In this document: positions 1 through 10,888 of the stretch, piece after piece
How the letters are laid out: each line of letters begins with the position of its first letter
Numbering within the stretch: the stretch's first letter is position 1
Source of the DNA: Gordius sp. MW1
Taxonomy: Eukaryota > Nematomorpha > Gordioida > Gordea > Gordiidae
DNA length: 64,000 bases
Direction: 5' to 3'
Assembly (NCBI GenBank): GCA_964036665.1
Contig: OZ038531.1
Location: 10,788,168 to 10,852,167 of the forward strand
The notes under the pieces: generated by a model
The model's input: the letters and a program-made list of their open reading frames with translations, nothing else
Databases searched by the model: none
Told to the model about the DNA's origin: nothing
Program-made: the position numbers and the translations under genes

Positions 1-361
1 AAACTGTTAAAACTTACTTTTTTGATTAAAAGACAATAATTTATCAATAGAATTTAAATGCAATTTAAAAAAAGAAAGGTATAGAAATTTTTTATCATAA
101 AAATAAAATAAGTAGTAACTTAGCGAAAGCGACGAATGATAAGAGAATAATAAAGGCTAATTAGAGAAACTTTGTGAAGGCTAAATCAAGTTTCTTAACT
201 TTTTTAGCATTTTCATATGCAATTAAATAAAAAGTAACGAAATAACACTATTTAAAAAATCTCATTAAGCCCGAATTGCCCAATCCTATCTTCAACATGC
301 CCGCCTGAAAACAAAAATTTAAGACGCCTGTTCGGGCAGCAGGCCGGGCCGGGCAATCTGG
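1..361. other. Intergenic, AT-rich with a GC-rich patch
   Basis: No gene is visible. Positions about 266-355 form a GC-rich island (words such as GCCCGAATTGCCC and GGCCGGGCCGGGC) in otherwise AT-rich DNA. It resembles the GC-rich terminal segments of the hAT-like elements found elsewhere in the window and directly abuts the LTR fossil that follows. Confidence 0.4.
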
Positions 362-2160
362 TCTCTGATATACAAGGACGAAGCGTTACTATTATGACGG
401 ATCATAGACCGCTAGTAGATATATTTGATCAGAGCAAAAGGGGCAAGGAACAATGGTCACCACGTCTAACTAGGTGGGCGCTTATGGTATCAGGCTACAC
501 GACCAAGTTTGAGTACAACAAGGGATCCGAAAACGCGGCAGATTCCTTGTCCAGAAAACCGAACGAACACGCGTATCAGGCTAGCGAGGAAATTCCAGAA
601 GAATCGACAAAGCCTTTAAATATCATTGGACGTAGTGAGATAACACACCTTGGATGATCCGGGGCTACATCAGTTAAAAGAGTGGATTAGAGGTAAACAA
701 AACACAATGGTCACTTATGGTCTAAAACGCTCCTATGAAAAACACCAGCCAAAGTTACATGAAGCAAAAAACATAACATTTTACAAAGGACGACGAATAT
801 TAATTCCGGCCAAGTTAAGAGGAGCGGTACTCCAAAGACCACATAGGGGCCATGTGGGTATCAAGCGAACGCAAGAAGTGGCGTGGCAGTATATATGGTG
901 ACCTACTTTCGACGATGACTTATTGAGCGTAGCTAAAGGGTGCCGGAATTGCAATTACACTGCCGCTGCGGCGAGGAAGGCACCGTTGATAGAGTGTCAA
1001 CCTAGCTATAGACCGTGGGTTCAAGTACATATCGATATCATGGGTCCTCTCAAGGGTAAGTCATACCTGGTGATGGTGGACATTAGCTCGAAATAGGTAG
1101 AGGTGTTTAAATTAGAAGACACCACATCGACCACCATTATAAAAAAACTTGCCGAAACGTTTGCTAGATTTGGAAATCCACCATGGTTAATATCAGATAA
1201 CGGCCCGCAATTCAAAGGGCAGGAATTACAGAAGTTTTGCAAGATGAGAGGGATTAATCAGCGATGGATAGCCCTTACCATCCTGCGTCTAACGGTCTGG
1301 CAGAAAGGTATGTACGATTAATCAAAGAAGCCATTATTAAAAACGAGTCGGAAGTAGGGCTAAGTAGATTTTTGGAAAACTACAGATCTACAAAACACCC
1401 CACAACCAATGAAAGCCCAGCAGAGGTGATGCTAAAAAGGCGTATGCGAACCGAATAGGAGGTATTGAGGGAAACCGTACCACAGCAATGGTTAGAGACC
1501 GGGAACCTGTGGATGTTCAACGTAGGAGACTTGGTTTGGGTACGCATTTTTTATGGACCAAGCAAATGGGTAGAAGGCACGATAAAAGCCAAGCACGGTA
1601 GTCGTTCTTACGATGTATGGGCACAGGGAAGAAAGCACCACCGACACGTGGATCAAGTAAGGAAACGGAAAATTCTGGATTGGACCACACTGGGAAGAGA
1701 ACGGATGGCCGTAAAGAATATCATCAGGAAGGGAAGCGGGAATAAGTGCTCCAAGGGAACAAATGCAAAACCGGGAAACGAGTGCTACAAGGGAACAAAT
1801 TTAAACCAATAAGGAACGCCTAGAGAGGAACCTAGATACCCGCAGCGTAGTCGGAAACCGCCAGCATTTCTTAAGGATTTTGTCTGTGAAAAAGGGGGGG
1901 GGGGTACTGTAGAGAGGTAATTGGAGTGCCAAGTGCCTCCGGGGATACGTTATTTACCAATGTGTTGTCAATCAATTACCGTTAATTGGTTGTAACTTAT
2001 ATATTCGTTCGATATACACGATTTACTCACTTTCTATTATTGTATCCCTTCGTAACGTGTACTAAATAGCATTCCCAGTCGTAACACCGAGATCTTATTT
2101 ATATACATTTCATTAAAGATTTATAATTAAATACGAGCACCGCAAAATAAATAATAAATA
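362..2160 (+). mobile_element. Ty3/Gypsy-type LTR retrotransposon fossil, 5'-truncated, copy 1
   Basis: Remains of the 3' half of a pol region followed by a 3' LTR. In order one sees the end of an RNase H domain (TDHRPL, then SENAADSLSRKP), an integrase zinc-binding region, an integrase core (words HIDIMGPL, SDNGPQFKG) and an integrase C-terminal region. A purine/G-rich tract precedes the presumed LTR start near 1911 (TGTAGAGAGGTAATTGG). The 5' part (gag, protease, reverse transcriptase) is absent. The coding region carries several breaks and is a fossil. A second copy of the same family lies at 32635-33965 in opposite orientation and supports the LTR assignment, because similarity continues past the integrase into the LTR. 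The exact 3' end of the LTR is uncertain. The RNase H and integrase motifs fit Ty3/Gypsy rather than BEL or Copia. Confidence 0.85.
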
Positions 2161-2164
2161 AACT

Positions 2165-2780
2165 CTATTTAATGCCATCTAGGCGAAATTTTTTTATTAG
2201 AGACTAGGTTTAATTTAGATAATTTTGATACTGAATAAGAAAATTAAGTTAATGGTTCAGGACCATTTCACTTAATAAATATTATCTTTGTGAAGTTTTT
2301 TTTATATAACAAACAAAAACTGACTAAAAAACAATTCTTCATTGTTTCTAAAATATGGATATTTTATCCTTTTTGCCTTTAATATTTTTATATCCAATCT
2401 TTGTATTTTTAGGAATATATTTTTCAAATTGATTACTTAATGCGATATTTAATAAGTAAAGAAACTTGAAAAAAATTTGAATCGAATTCGAATCCTTATT
2501 TCAATATCCGACGACTCTCGATCGAATGTTTTTTTAAACAAAATATTTGAATCGAATTTCGAAAATATTTGATTCGACTCGAAATCCAGAGGTGAATATT
2601 AAAATTATTGAATTATGGTGCACAGAGTTATAATTTTGTTGCTGGGAAATCTCTTTATTAACAATTTCTAATCCATTTATACTTAATTTTTACAATTAGT
2701 ATTAACGCATTTACTAATGTGTTCCAGTAGTGGTGTTAAATTGCTAATTAGCTTCAACTCCAAACACGAGCACGCACACT
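2165..2780. other. Intergenic, AT-rich; degenerate repeat patch
   Basis: No gene is visible. Around 2466-2600 the word TCGAAT or GAATCGAA recurs several times and the stretch closes with AATCCAGAGGTGAA, reminiscent of a decayed hAT-type terminal region. No target duplication could be recognised. Confidence 0.35.
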
Positions 2781-3079
2781 GAGCTGTTTTAACTACTCGT
2801 TAGCACAATGAGTGCTCGCTGTTCGGTGCACTAAGAACAAGTGTAAAAAGGGGGGGGGGGGGGGAAAGGGAGGGGGGCAAAGTCCTTAATTTATTTATGA
2901 TAGGTAAAATGAGCAAATTTTGTAAGTTAATAAATTATAGCAAATACCAATTAATCTCCTATCTGCTCGAGTTTACTGCTCGGGCTATCTGCTCAATGCT
3001 TTAACAGATTTTGCTGCTTCGACGTTCTGCCTAGTGCACCGAAAGCCCTCATTGTGCTAATGAGCATATTAAACAGTTC
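2781..3079. repeat. Inverted-repeat element (MITE-like) upstream of GTF2H4
   Basis: The left arm (2781-2838) and right arm (3031-3079) are inverted copies. Both contain TTAGCACAATGAG and TCGGTGCACTA once the right arm is reverse-complemented. The interior has a long G run (about 2851-2864) and several TGCTCG words. No clear target duplication flanks the arms. The element lies about 420 bp upstream of the GTF2H4 start codon, so it could sit in or near its promoter; that is inference from distance only. Confidence 0.6.
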
Positions 3080-3498
3080 AGTTGTATGTTTTAAAACTTT
3101 AATCCGCACTATTATCAATATTACGATTAGAAGCAAACCATTTATTGTTTTAAACAGTTTTGATAAAATAATTTACTACATTAGTATAATAAACTTCTTC
3201 TTATCACTTGTACTTTTTTATATTTAACTATTACTCACCAAGATTTAAATTTGCCATCATTTAATAATCTCCCTAGATGTGTAGCAAACGACCAAGTATA
3301 TTAAAAAACGTATAAAGGATTATTTAATTCATATTTTTTTTGGTTCATTTTGTTTTATTATCTCTTTTTATATTAACTCCTAATTAGTGGCAATGCCAGC
3401 AGCATTCCCTAGCTTTTATACATTAAAAGAGACGCTATTACGACCAGTTTAAGCATTTTCATTAAACAGCTGGGAATATAATTAAAGCTATTTTAAAT

Positions 3499-6326
3499 AT
3501 GAATGATAAACATATTCACATCAAAGATCTATGTGAATTTGTAGGAACTTTACCTATAAATCTCATTGAAAATTTATATACAGAACCATCAATTGTTCTA
3601 TCAATATACAGGTTGGAGGGTTTTATTTTAAATAATGTTCTTAGGGAGTTAAATACTTTAGGACAAAATTACATAATGAGACTTTTGTTTATGAACAAGC
3701 CTATTCTTCAATCAGTAGTCCAGTCCTGGATAATATCTAATAATTCTAAGTTCATTACAAAAATGTAATTTATGATATTTATATAGAATACACCTTGCTG
3801 CCATACGTACCCTTGTATCATTACAAATATTTCAAACTTCTCAAAACATTTCTTTACCTACGTGGTCTTTAAATGAGGCCTTTAAGAATAGTCTAAAAAA
3901 TTTTGTTATGAATGGGTAATATAAAAATGGTTAATTGTATATTTGTTAGCACATCTATACTAATGGCTAAATCTGAGTTGCCTCCTGATAAACATTCCAA
4001 AAACTATGAAAGTCTTGTAAAATATGGGATAGAAAGATGGGAGGTAAATAACCCAAGGCAGTTTATAAGTCTATTAGTGTGTTTTGCATTTTATGGTAGG
4101 ATCTCAAATTAAAAATGAAGCTATCAGTAAGGAAACTAAAGAACTATTATTAATGTCTGGACTAATGAAGATTAGCAGGTTTTAATATTTGTTCAAATGA
4201 TTATTTATCAATTATTTTTTGATGCCATTGATTTCATCATTGTTACCTTTGATATTAATTAGTAGATAAAATAAATTGATGTTGTATAATTTATTAAATA
4301 TTTGTGCACGGCAAAAACTGATTAAAAATAAATTAAAATTTGTCCATATATGTTCTAATCAAATATAAAATTAATATAATAATAAAAATTCATTACAATT
4401 TTAGATTTAGGGTAAATTATTACATAAATTTAATCCCTGAAACTCAGTCCCACATCTCCCTTCTACAGGGCTTACCCATTAGGATTTTGAATAAGTTTTT
4501 TAATGCATCTTATCATATATATTTTGGTTTAATCTTGTGAAATATTGGTGATGAGGCATTATATAAAAAATTAATGGGAAAAAATCTTTTAGGTCATATA
4601 GTCTATTAAGGAATTTAGTAATCAATTTACAATATCTGGTATGTTTTTTGAGATCTGCAAAGGACCATTTATGAACCGGCCCACCTCATTTGAAAACTTA
4701 CAAGCCCATCTGTATTTTCATGCACATCAGGCCTGTTGGCACCAGTTTAAAAATCTTTTAGGCCCACCTGAGACCATCCATGTTTTTTTATGCTCAATTG
4801 ACTAGGCATTATAATTGCCTTTGACTCATTAAAAATATATAAACAAATATTATATTACAACCTTTGACAAATAGGAATATATAATTATCATGAATAACAC
4901 AAATCATCATTCATGTATGGTTGTAGATAGAGCCCTGCACGGCCCAAAGCCTGACCCTATTGGCAAAATTGGAAAAGGCTCGGGTCGGGCCTGATATTGA
5001 TTGAATATATATGCCATATTAGCTGTGTGATCAGTAACTGCAATGTATAAACTTTTAGTGAGACAAATGAGTTGGTGATATCAAAAGAAGGCTTTCAATT
5101 TCTGTTGCTCGACAAACATTCACAGCTATGGTATTTTATAATGTACTATTTCGAGTCCTTAAAGGTAAATTAATGTTGTTATGATTATAAGGTTAAGACT
5201 TATAATTATTCGTTTACTAATTTAACAAACGCTTATAAATTACAATTCGCCCACTTTTTGTATAAATTCATGTTTAACCTAGGACTAATTTTATAAATGT
5301 ATATTTAGAATAATCCCGCAGAAATGATTGAATCACTAAAGTTTATTATGCAATTAAATTTTTCCGTAGTTGGGCAGGTAATTAAAGAATGTACATACAA
5401 TAAGTAATTTAGGATTATCCAACAGCTAACTTAAGTCCCTTTCTCAATCGATTATTACAAAACTTGCGAGAACTGGGTATAGTCTACCAACGAAAGGTAT
5501 TGATTGTGTTATAACAATTATTTTACCCTTTAGCACGTGTTAAAAGATACTTATATTATAACTATTTAGAGATCAGATGGGAGATACTATCCTACGCCAT
5601 TGGCAGTTAATTTAGTAAAAGACGCTCAAAACTCCCAATCATTAGAGCCATTATTGCACACCGATAAACAAACGGGCTATGTTATAGTTGAAACTAACTT
5701 CCGTATATACGCGTACACGGGTAAGGTTTTAAAAGCTTGGATAAATTTAGACAACATTAAAAGATACCGATTTACAAATCGAATTACTGGCATTATTTTG
5801 TGCCATGCAATATAGGTATATATATTTAAGTTATAAATATAACAAATTGTGGTAGATTCCCAAAGTTTGCTATAGGTATTATTACTAGAAATAGTGTGAG
5901 ACAAGCTTTAAAATGCGGGATTACGGCCCATCAAATTATTAATTATCTCAAAATTCATACACATCCAAATACATTAAAAAACGTGAGTTAATATGCAAAA
6001 ATCCATAAATTATGAAGCCTTCAGGTACACCCGATTCCTATGACCGTTTGCGACCAAATTATGTTGTGGGAAATGGAAAAGAATCGTTTTAAATTTACCG
6101 AGGGCGCTCTTTACAATCAGTTTTTAACGCAACCAGATTACGAATTGATTCATAAATTTGGGCAGGTAAAGCTTCTATCTCATATAATTAATATTTATAA
6201 TATTAATAATAATAGGAGATTGGAGCTATAGAATGGAGTAACCCTACCAAGCGGTTGTTAGTCGTTGGAAAGGATGGTCATGATGATGTGAAAAAATTTT
6301 GGAAAAAACATCGGCAAAATAATTAA
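3499..6326 (+). CDS. GTF2H4: General transcription factor IIH subunit 4 (p52/Tfb2)
   Basis: Core TFIIH subunit; in other eukaryotes p52/Tfb2 anchors and stimulates the XPB helicase in transcription initiation and nucleotide excision repair. Thirteen exons join in phase: 3499-3611, 3645-3764, 3787-3915, 3950-4043, 4078-4178, 5059-5164, 5309-5377, 5413-5496, 5570-5720, 5764-5815, 5856-5982, 6025-6165, 6216-6326. They give 465 residues, close to the human 462. Recognisable p52 blocks in order are MRLLFMNKP, ELPPDKH, VLHFMVGS, GFQFLLLD, RELGIVYQRK, RYYPTPLAVNL, VETNFRIYAYT, CGITAHQIINYL, FTEGALYNQFL and, near the C-terminus where p8/Tfb5 binds, VKKFWKKHR. All introns are GT-AG. Sizes are 33, 22, 34, 34, 880, 144, 35, 73, 43, 40, 42 and 50 bp; the 880-bp intron holds transposon debris. 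The start ATG gives an N-terminus aligning with p52. The gene is convergent with GOLGA2. Confidence 0.96.
4640..4995. mobile_element. hAT-like GC-rich fragments in GTF2H4 intron 5
   Basis: Within the 880-bp intron are two GC-rich patches unlike the surrounding DNA. One begins near GAGATCTGCAAAGGACC (about 4649) and contains GGCCCACCTG-type words. The other begins TAGAGCCCTGCACGGCC (about 4930) and contains GGGTCGGGCCTGA. Both starts fit the TAGAGnnnTGCA pattern of hAT-like ends seen elsewhere. Right-hand ends and target duplications were not recognised, so these are probably fragments. They explain why this intron is about 25 times longer than most of its neighbours. Confidence 0.5.
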
Positions 6327-6368
6327 TTTTATTATAAAACGATAAATACATAGCAATTAATACGGAAA

Positions 6369-9300
6369 CTATAATATTTTAACAAAACCCTGACAACATT
6401 TACACGCTGCCGCATGCTCATCGATACCCAAAAGGTTATCGACAATAAACTTGTCCGAATTCTCTGCATTTGTAGATAAATTTATGGCTCTTTGATATGA
6501 ATCGTCCATTGCAGTCTCGATTAAAGAATCAATGTAGGTTAAAATTTTATCGGGGAAATTGTCATGGTCTAAAATTTGTTAAATTTAATATATTTTTGAA
6601 GATAACTAACTACCCGTTGCAGGAGAATTGCAATCATGATTATTTAAATTCTTGTAGTGGGTCGTTATTAATTCTTTTAAATATACTAGCTTTGCCTAGC
6701 AATAAAACCATAAGGGTAAATAAATTTTTGTAAATAAACTTTTATTTCGGTCTGAAGTTGTATAATGTGGATTAAATAATTATCCCGAGTCTGGCCACGC
6801 TTTTTCAAATAGTCACGTTGAGCATGATAAATTCCTATGTATTCTCCTGTATAAAAATAATAGCGATTATGGGATAACGATTAAAAGGTTACCTATACAA
6901 TCAGATTCTCCCTCAAGTAAAATGATCAAATGCTCAAGATTTTCGATTCTTTTCTTATGCTGAACATTTTCTTCCAAAACTTTTTTAAATGTCTGCCCAA
7001 GCATATGTAATTATATATTTATAATATTTAATTAATTGACTAACTTCTATATTTATATAATCAAGATTTTCGCTATTTTCGCGCAGGGAAGCAAGGTGTT
7101 GTCGGCGAGACATAAACTTTGGTACTTCAATTGGCTCTTCGCTCTCTTTCTAATTTTACATTAAGCATATAGAAATGAGAAAACGAGAAATATTGTAATT
7201 ACAAAATATGACACAAGCAAGCTTACGTCATTATTAGGGGGATTAATTTGAGCGTCCTCCGTTTTAATGCCATTGTCAATAAGTGTATTCTTCAAAGTTT
7301 TATCCTATCAAAAATTAAGAATGACACTGATTAATCCGAATTTTTAAGAAATATATAATAACTATGATCTATACATAGACTCGATAGACACTCATGCCAT
7401 ATGTTGTACATGGTTAATTGGGAACCGGTCAAAGTAGCAGAAAAAAAGCAGCCAAATTGGTCAGAACTGATCAAGATTGGTCAGGAGGGTTAGGGTCAGC
7501 GTTTTAGGTTAGGGTTAGATGCACATCAAATTCCCTTCCAATTTGAGATTCAATTCTAATATATTGATTATCTAAAAGTCATATTTTCTGCTACTTTTTC
7601 ATCATTCTGCTACTTTGACCCCTATCCGGTTAATTGTGTGTCAAATTTTCCTCCATTTTGAAGAGGGCAACTGGTGTATTTTAACCATGTAATTTTGCCC
7701 TATAACAGTCAATTTACCTTCTTCTCTAGTTTATAAATTAAAACGAACGTCAATAAATTAATATTATACAAAATATTGATCTATATTATTAAACAAAATT
7801 TAATCGCAGTTTTTACATTTTTAATTTTCATGTATTTAAATGATATTTATTTTAAAATGTTATTTTTGATATCCATCCTATTCAATATTTTTTTATTTAC
7901 CTTAAGATTATTTAATTTGCGAAAATTACTAATTTCTATATGATCACCTCACCACTTTACCATGTTAACAACAAAATGTTGGAAAAAAGGGTACACATTT
8001 TGTGCGTTGATGAGCAGTCTATCTAGTCTATGGATCTATTTGACTTAAATCAAACTCAAAACTTTTCAAAAGCTCCTGCTATTTATCAAAGACCTTTTGA
8101 ATAAAATAACCTGTAAAGCGCCGTAAAATTGTGAGGAAAAAATATTGTACAATTTCTCACATCATGTAATTCATTCCCGGAAGGCGAAGGTAAATATTGG
8201 CTGCATGATTTACTGTTGAATAGTGGTGTCTTTTTAGATTTTGCCTTATAAAATTAAGATCGCCTTTATATTTACCATTTAAAAATATAATTTTACCTTT
8301 GTTATTGCAAACTTTGTATAAGAATTGGTTAGTTTATAACAATTGCGATATCTATGTTGGGACATCTCCAATTTAGTGCGTTTTAAATCGTGTTGGTGAA
8401 TGTTTGCTTTATCGGTCAATGAAGATATTGTTAATTGAGCGTCGTCCAATTTGTGCAATAAACTTTGATACTTATCCCTGAAAGTTTAAATAAGTTGAAA
8501 ATTTTACTTCAAACATATTCCAATATATTAACAATCATTTGTAATTATATGATGGATAATCAATTTTTACTCGATATTTGTAGCTTTCATTTCTAAGGCA
8601 TCTTTTTCATTTAAAAGTTTTTCGACCAATTCATTTTTTTCCTTCATTTCAGAACCATATTTTTCAATCTGATTAATAAGGGCTAACTTTTCACCCATTA
8701 ATTCATCAATTTTAATTTCATTGTTTTTAGACCGTTTTTGTTCTTTCTCCAGTGTCTCTTTAAATGCCAAAATACTTGAATTTAATTCATTTTTTTCCGT
8801 CAATAATGTGGAGATTGTTTGTTCAAGATCCTTAAATTCTTTCTTTATAAGTTTAAAGCATATTATATAAATACAAAGTCATAAAAATCTCTATATTATT
8901 TCTGACTATAGTTTTGCAAAATGGATTTTTTGGCTTGAGCCAAACCCAAGCGAGGCCACAATATTTATTTTCAAACTGATTTGGGGAATTTTATTTAACA
9001 TATAAATACATAAACCAAGGATAAATATGATGAAAATAGAACCAATTTATTATAATTTAATATAAAATTATAACTATAAAATAATAATTTTTGTTGCAGT
9101 TTAAAATATATGAGCTTTGTTTTGATTAATTTCATTGTTTTAAATTCTAATAGTTAATTTAATATGTATGAATATAAAGGAAAAGGAATATTAAAATAAT
9201 TAAAATTGACAATTTTGATCAAATAATGGTTATAGACAGGAGGGAGGAGCTGAATTTTAGAAGTTATATTATTTACGAAGTAATATTTTTAAACATGTTT

Positions 9301-10563
9301 CTTAATGGGTAATTGGCTTGAGTTGCTTTAGACTAGGCAGGGAGGCTTAATTATTTTTTCGATTTTTTGTTGTGGTGCTTTAGGCACACCACACTGCTAA
9401 CGCTTAAAAATTTTAATATGTGATTAGAACAAGTAGCTTTTATATAAAATTAAGTGCAAAGATTTAAATGATGTTAGTGTAAAATTTTAAGTAAACTCTA
9501 TATATTTTCAAAAAAAGTGAGTTAAACTTATGGGTCATATTGAGGCAAAACAATAACTATTGTTATATTAAAATTATTTTTTGAAAAACACATGTAGTTT
9601 AGATAAATTTATTGTACACTTCCGTAAAATTTGGAATGAAATTTATCTTAGATTATAATATGCACACACTATAAATCATGTGTTTAATATCAACCATTAA
9701 ATAAATATTTTCTGTTACAGAATACCCCAAATTAAATTAATAATAGATAAAGGTTCTAAATCAAAAATTTTGACACTAAATTAAAATGATTTCTTATTTA
9801 CACATAAAAATCATATTTTGATATAAGGTTTTTATAATATTTAGTATAAGATTTTATCATAATTTACAATAAGTTTTTAAAAAAATCCAACTTTGATTAA
9901 AAATCTTATTGGCAATAAAACACATCAAATTTTGTGCAAAATTATAATAATGTTAATGTTTTAATGTAATATAAAAAAGATATTTAAGAGCTATCTATTG
10001 TCAATATGAACAAATTTTGAATTAAAATATATTAACTGTTTTTGAGTACCCTCGATCATGCATTGCATAAATGTTAAAGAAAAAAAAATATTTGATTTAA
10101 AAATTTATATGATATTTTCTACTTAATCTTGCAATCAAACTGCAATAATAGCAAATAGTTGTTAGTATTTTAATGACTAATATTTAAGGTTTATTGGGTG
10201 CTAAGTATTAAGCAAATATTAACAAATGTAATTCCCAACAGCTAAATCAGAGATATAAAACTATCTCCAACATGAGGCAATTACCTTATCTTCAAGGTCA
10301 TCAACTAAGCTCTCATTATATTCTTTCGATTCCAATGTATTACTAAGACCATTTTGATCATTATTTTGGTATGTTAAATTGTTAGGTTTATTTTCAATTA
10401 TGTCAAAATGGTAATTACACCCTGACAATTTTTCTGCATCATAATTAGTGATAAACTTTTGTTTCCTATAAAATTCAAGCTAGATAAAAACATTATATAT
10501 GAAAATTTAAAATACTTTTTGCAATGCGGCAGCAACTTTTTCTGTTCTATCAACTTGAGCCAT
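6369..10563 (-). CDS. GOLGA2: Golgin subfamily A member 2 (GM130-like cis-Golgi tether)
   Basis: Coiled-coil protein of the cis-Golgi; in animals it links p115 at its N-terminus to GRASP65 at its C-terminus. Ten exons join in phase: 10563-10516, 10479-10285, 8842-8571, 8477-8297, 7304-7227, 7149-7045, 6992-6893, 6846-6740, 6695-6614, 6568-6369, about 455 residues. The N-terminus (MAQVDRTEKVAAALQKL) resembles the basic p115-binding segment of GM130. Exons 3 and 4 are heptad-rich coiled coil. Exon 8 contains GEYIGIYHAQRDYLKKR, the best-conserved GM130 block (human GEYIALYQSQRAVLKER). The protein ends in GFVKIL, a hydrophobic tail that could serve as the GRASP PDZ ligand. It is much shorter than human GM130 (about 1000), and small exons may be missed in the 1442-bp intron 2. 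Start is set at the Met aligning with GM130; an in-frame ATG lies 42 nt upstream. Intron 4 holds a P-like element. Confidence 0.9.
7374..8032. mobile_element. P-like DNA element with CATAGACT ends, in GOLGA2 intron 4
   Basis: A 659-bp element with terminal inverted repeats CATAGACTCGATAGAC and, on the other strand of the right end, CATAGACTAGATAGAC. It is flanked by 8-bp duplications GATCTATA (7366-7373) and GATCTATT (8033-8040). Its ends and outer segments match those of the THAP-bearing foldback at 25377-25826, so the two are one family. It has no long reading frame. It sits wholly inside the 992-bp intron between two GOLGA2 exons. Confidence 0.8.
7429..7622. mobile_element. Short nested element with TCAAAGTAGCAGAA ends
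   Basis: Inside the 7374-8032 element the words GGTCAAAGTAGCAGAA (left) and TTCTGCTACTTTGACC (right) face each other as inverted repeats, about 195 bp apart. The interior has short TTAGGG-like words. This looks like a MITE nested in the P-like element. Target duplication could not be established with confidence. Confidence 0.55.
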
Positions 10564-10605
10564 GTAAAAAAAATTCGCAGCTGATTCCAACTTAACAATC
10601 AGCAT

Positions 10606-10888
10606 GGAAAGTTCGTGGTTTTAAGAAGACAGTAAAGATCAAGGATTAGAGGTCTACATGGGCTGAAATTTTAAGTTGCGGCCAGCGGCGTAGCTAGCAT
10701 TCTACACTTGGGGGGGGGGGCCTACTTAAATTTTACACCGTAAAAATTTTATTTTCATAGCCATTTGTCAAACTCAATAATCAGTTTAGCCTCCTTTTCA
10801 TATTTTAAATAAACTCGCACCTTTATGAATTCATATCGTCATTAGATTCCCTGCATTTACCTCCAATTTACACATGAGTATGCGAAAT
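10606..10888. mobile_element. Transposon end fragments upstream of GOLGA2
   Basis: Two ends abut here. TAGAGGTCTACATGGGC (about 10647) is an hAT-type TAGAGnnnTnCA end. GGCGTAGCTAGCATT followed by a run of ten G (about 10686-10720) is a left end of the CATGGGCGTAGCCAG short-element family. No matching right ends were seen. The segment lies just upstream of the GOLGA2 start. Confidence 0.45.

Noticed and set aside
394-1812. Treating the integrase and RNase H frames as a host gene
   Set aside because: The order RNase H, integrase, LTR and a second copy at 32635-33965 show an LTR retrotransposon fossil.
5677-5904. Minus-strand open frame over GTF2H4 exons
   Set aside because: Shadow of the real plus-strand exons, which match TFIIH p52 in phase.
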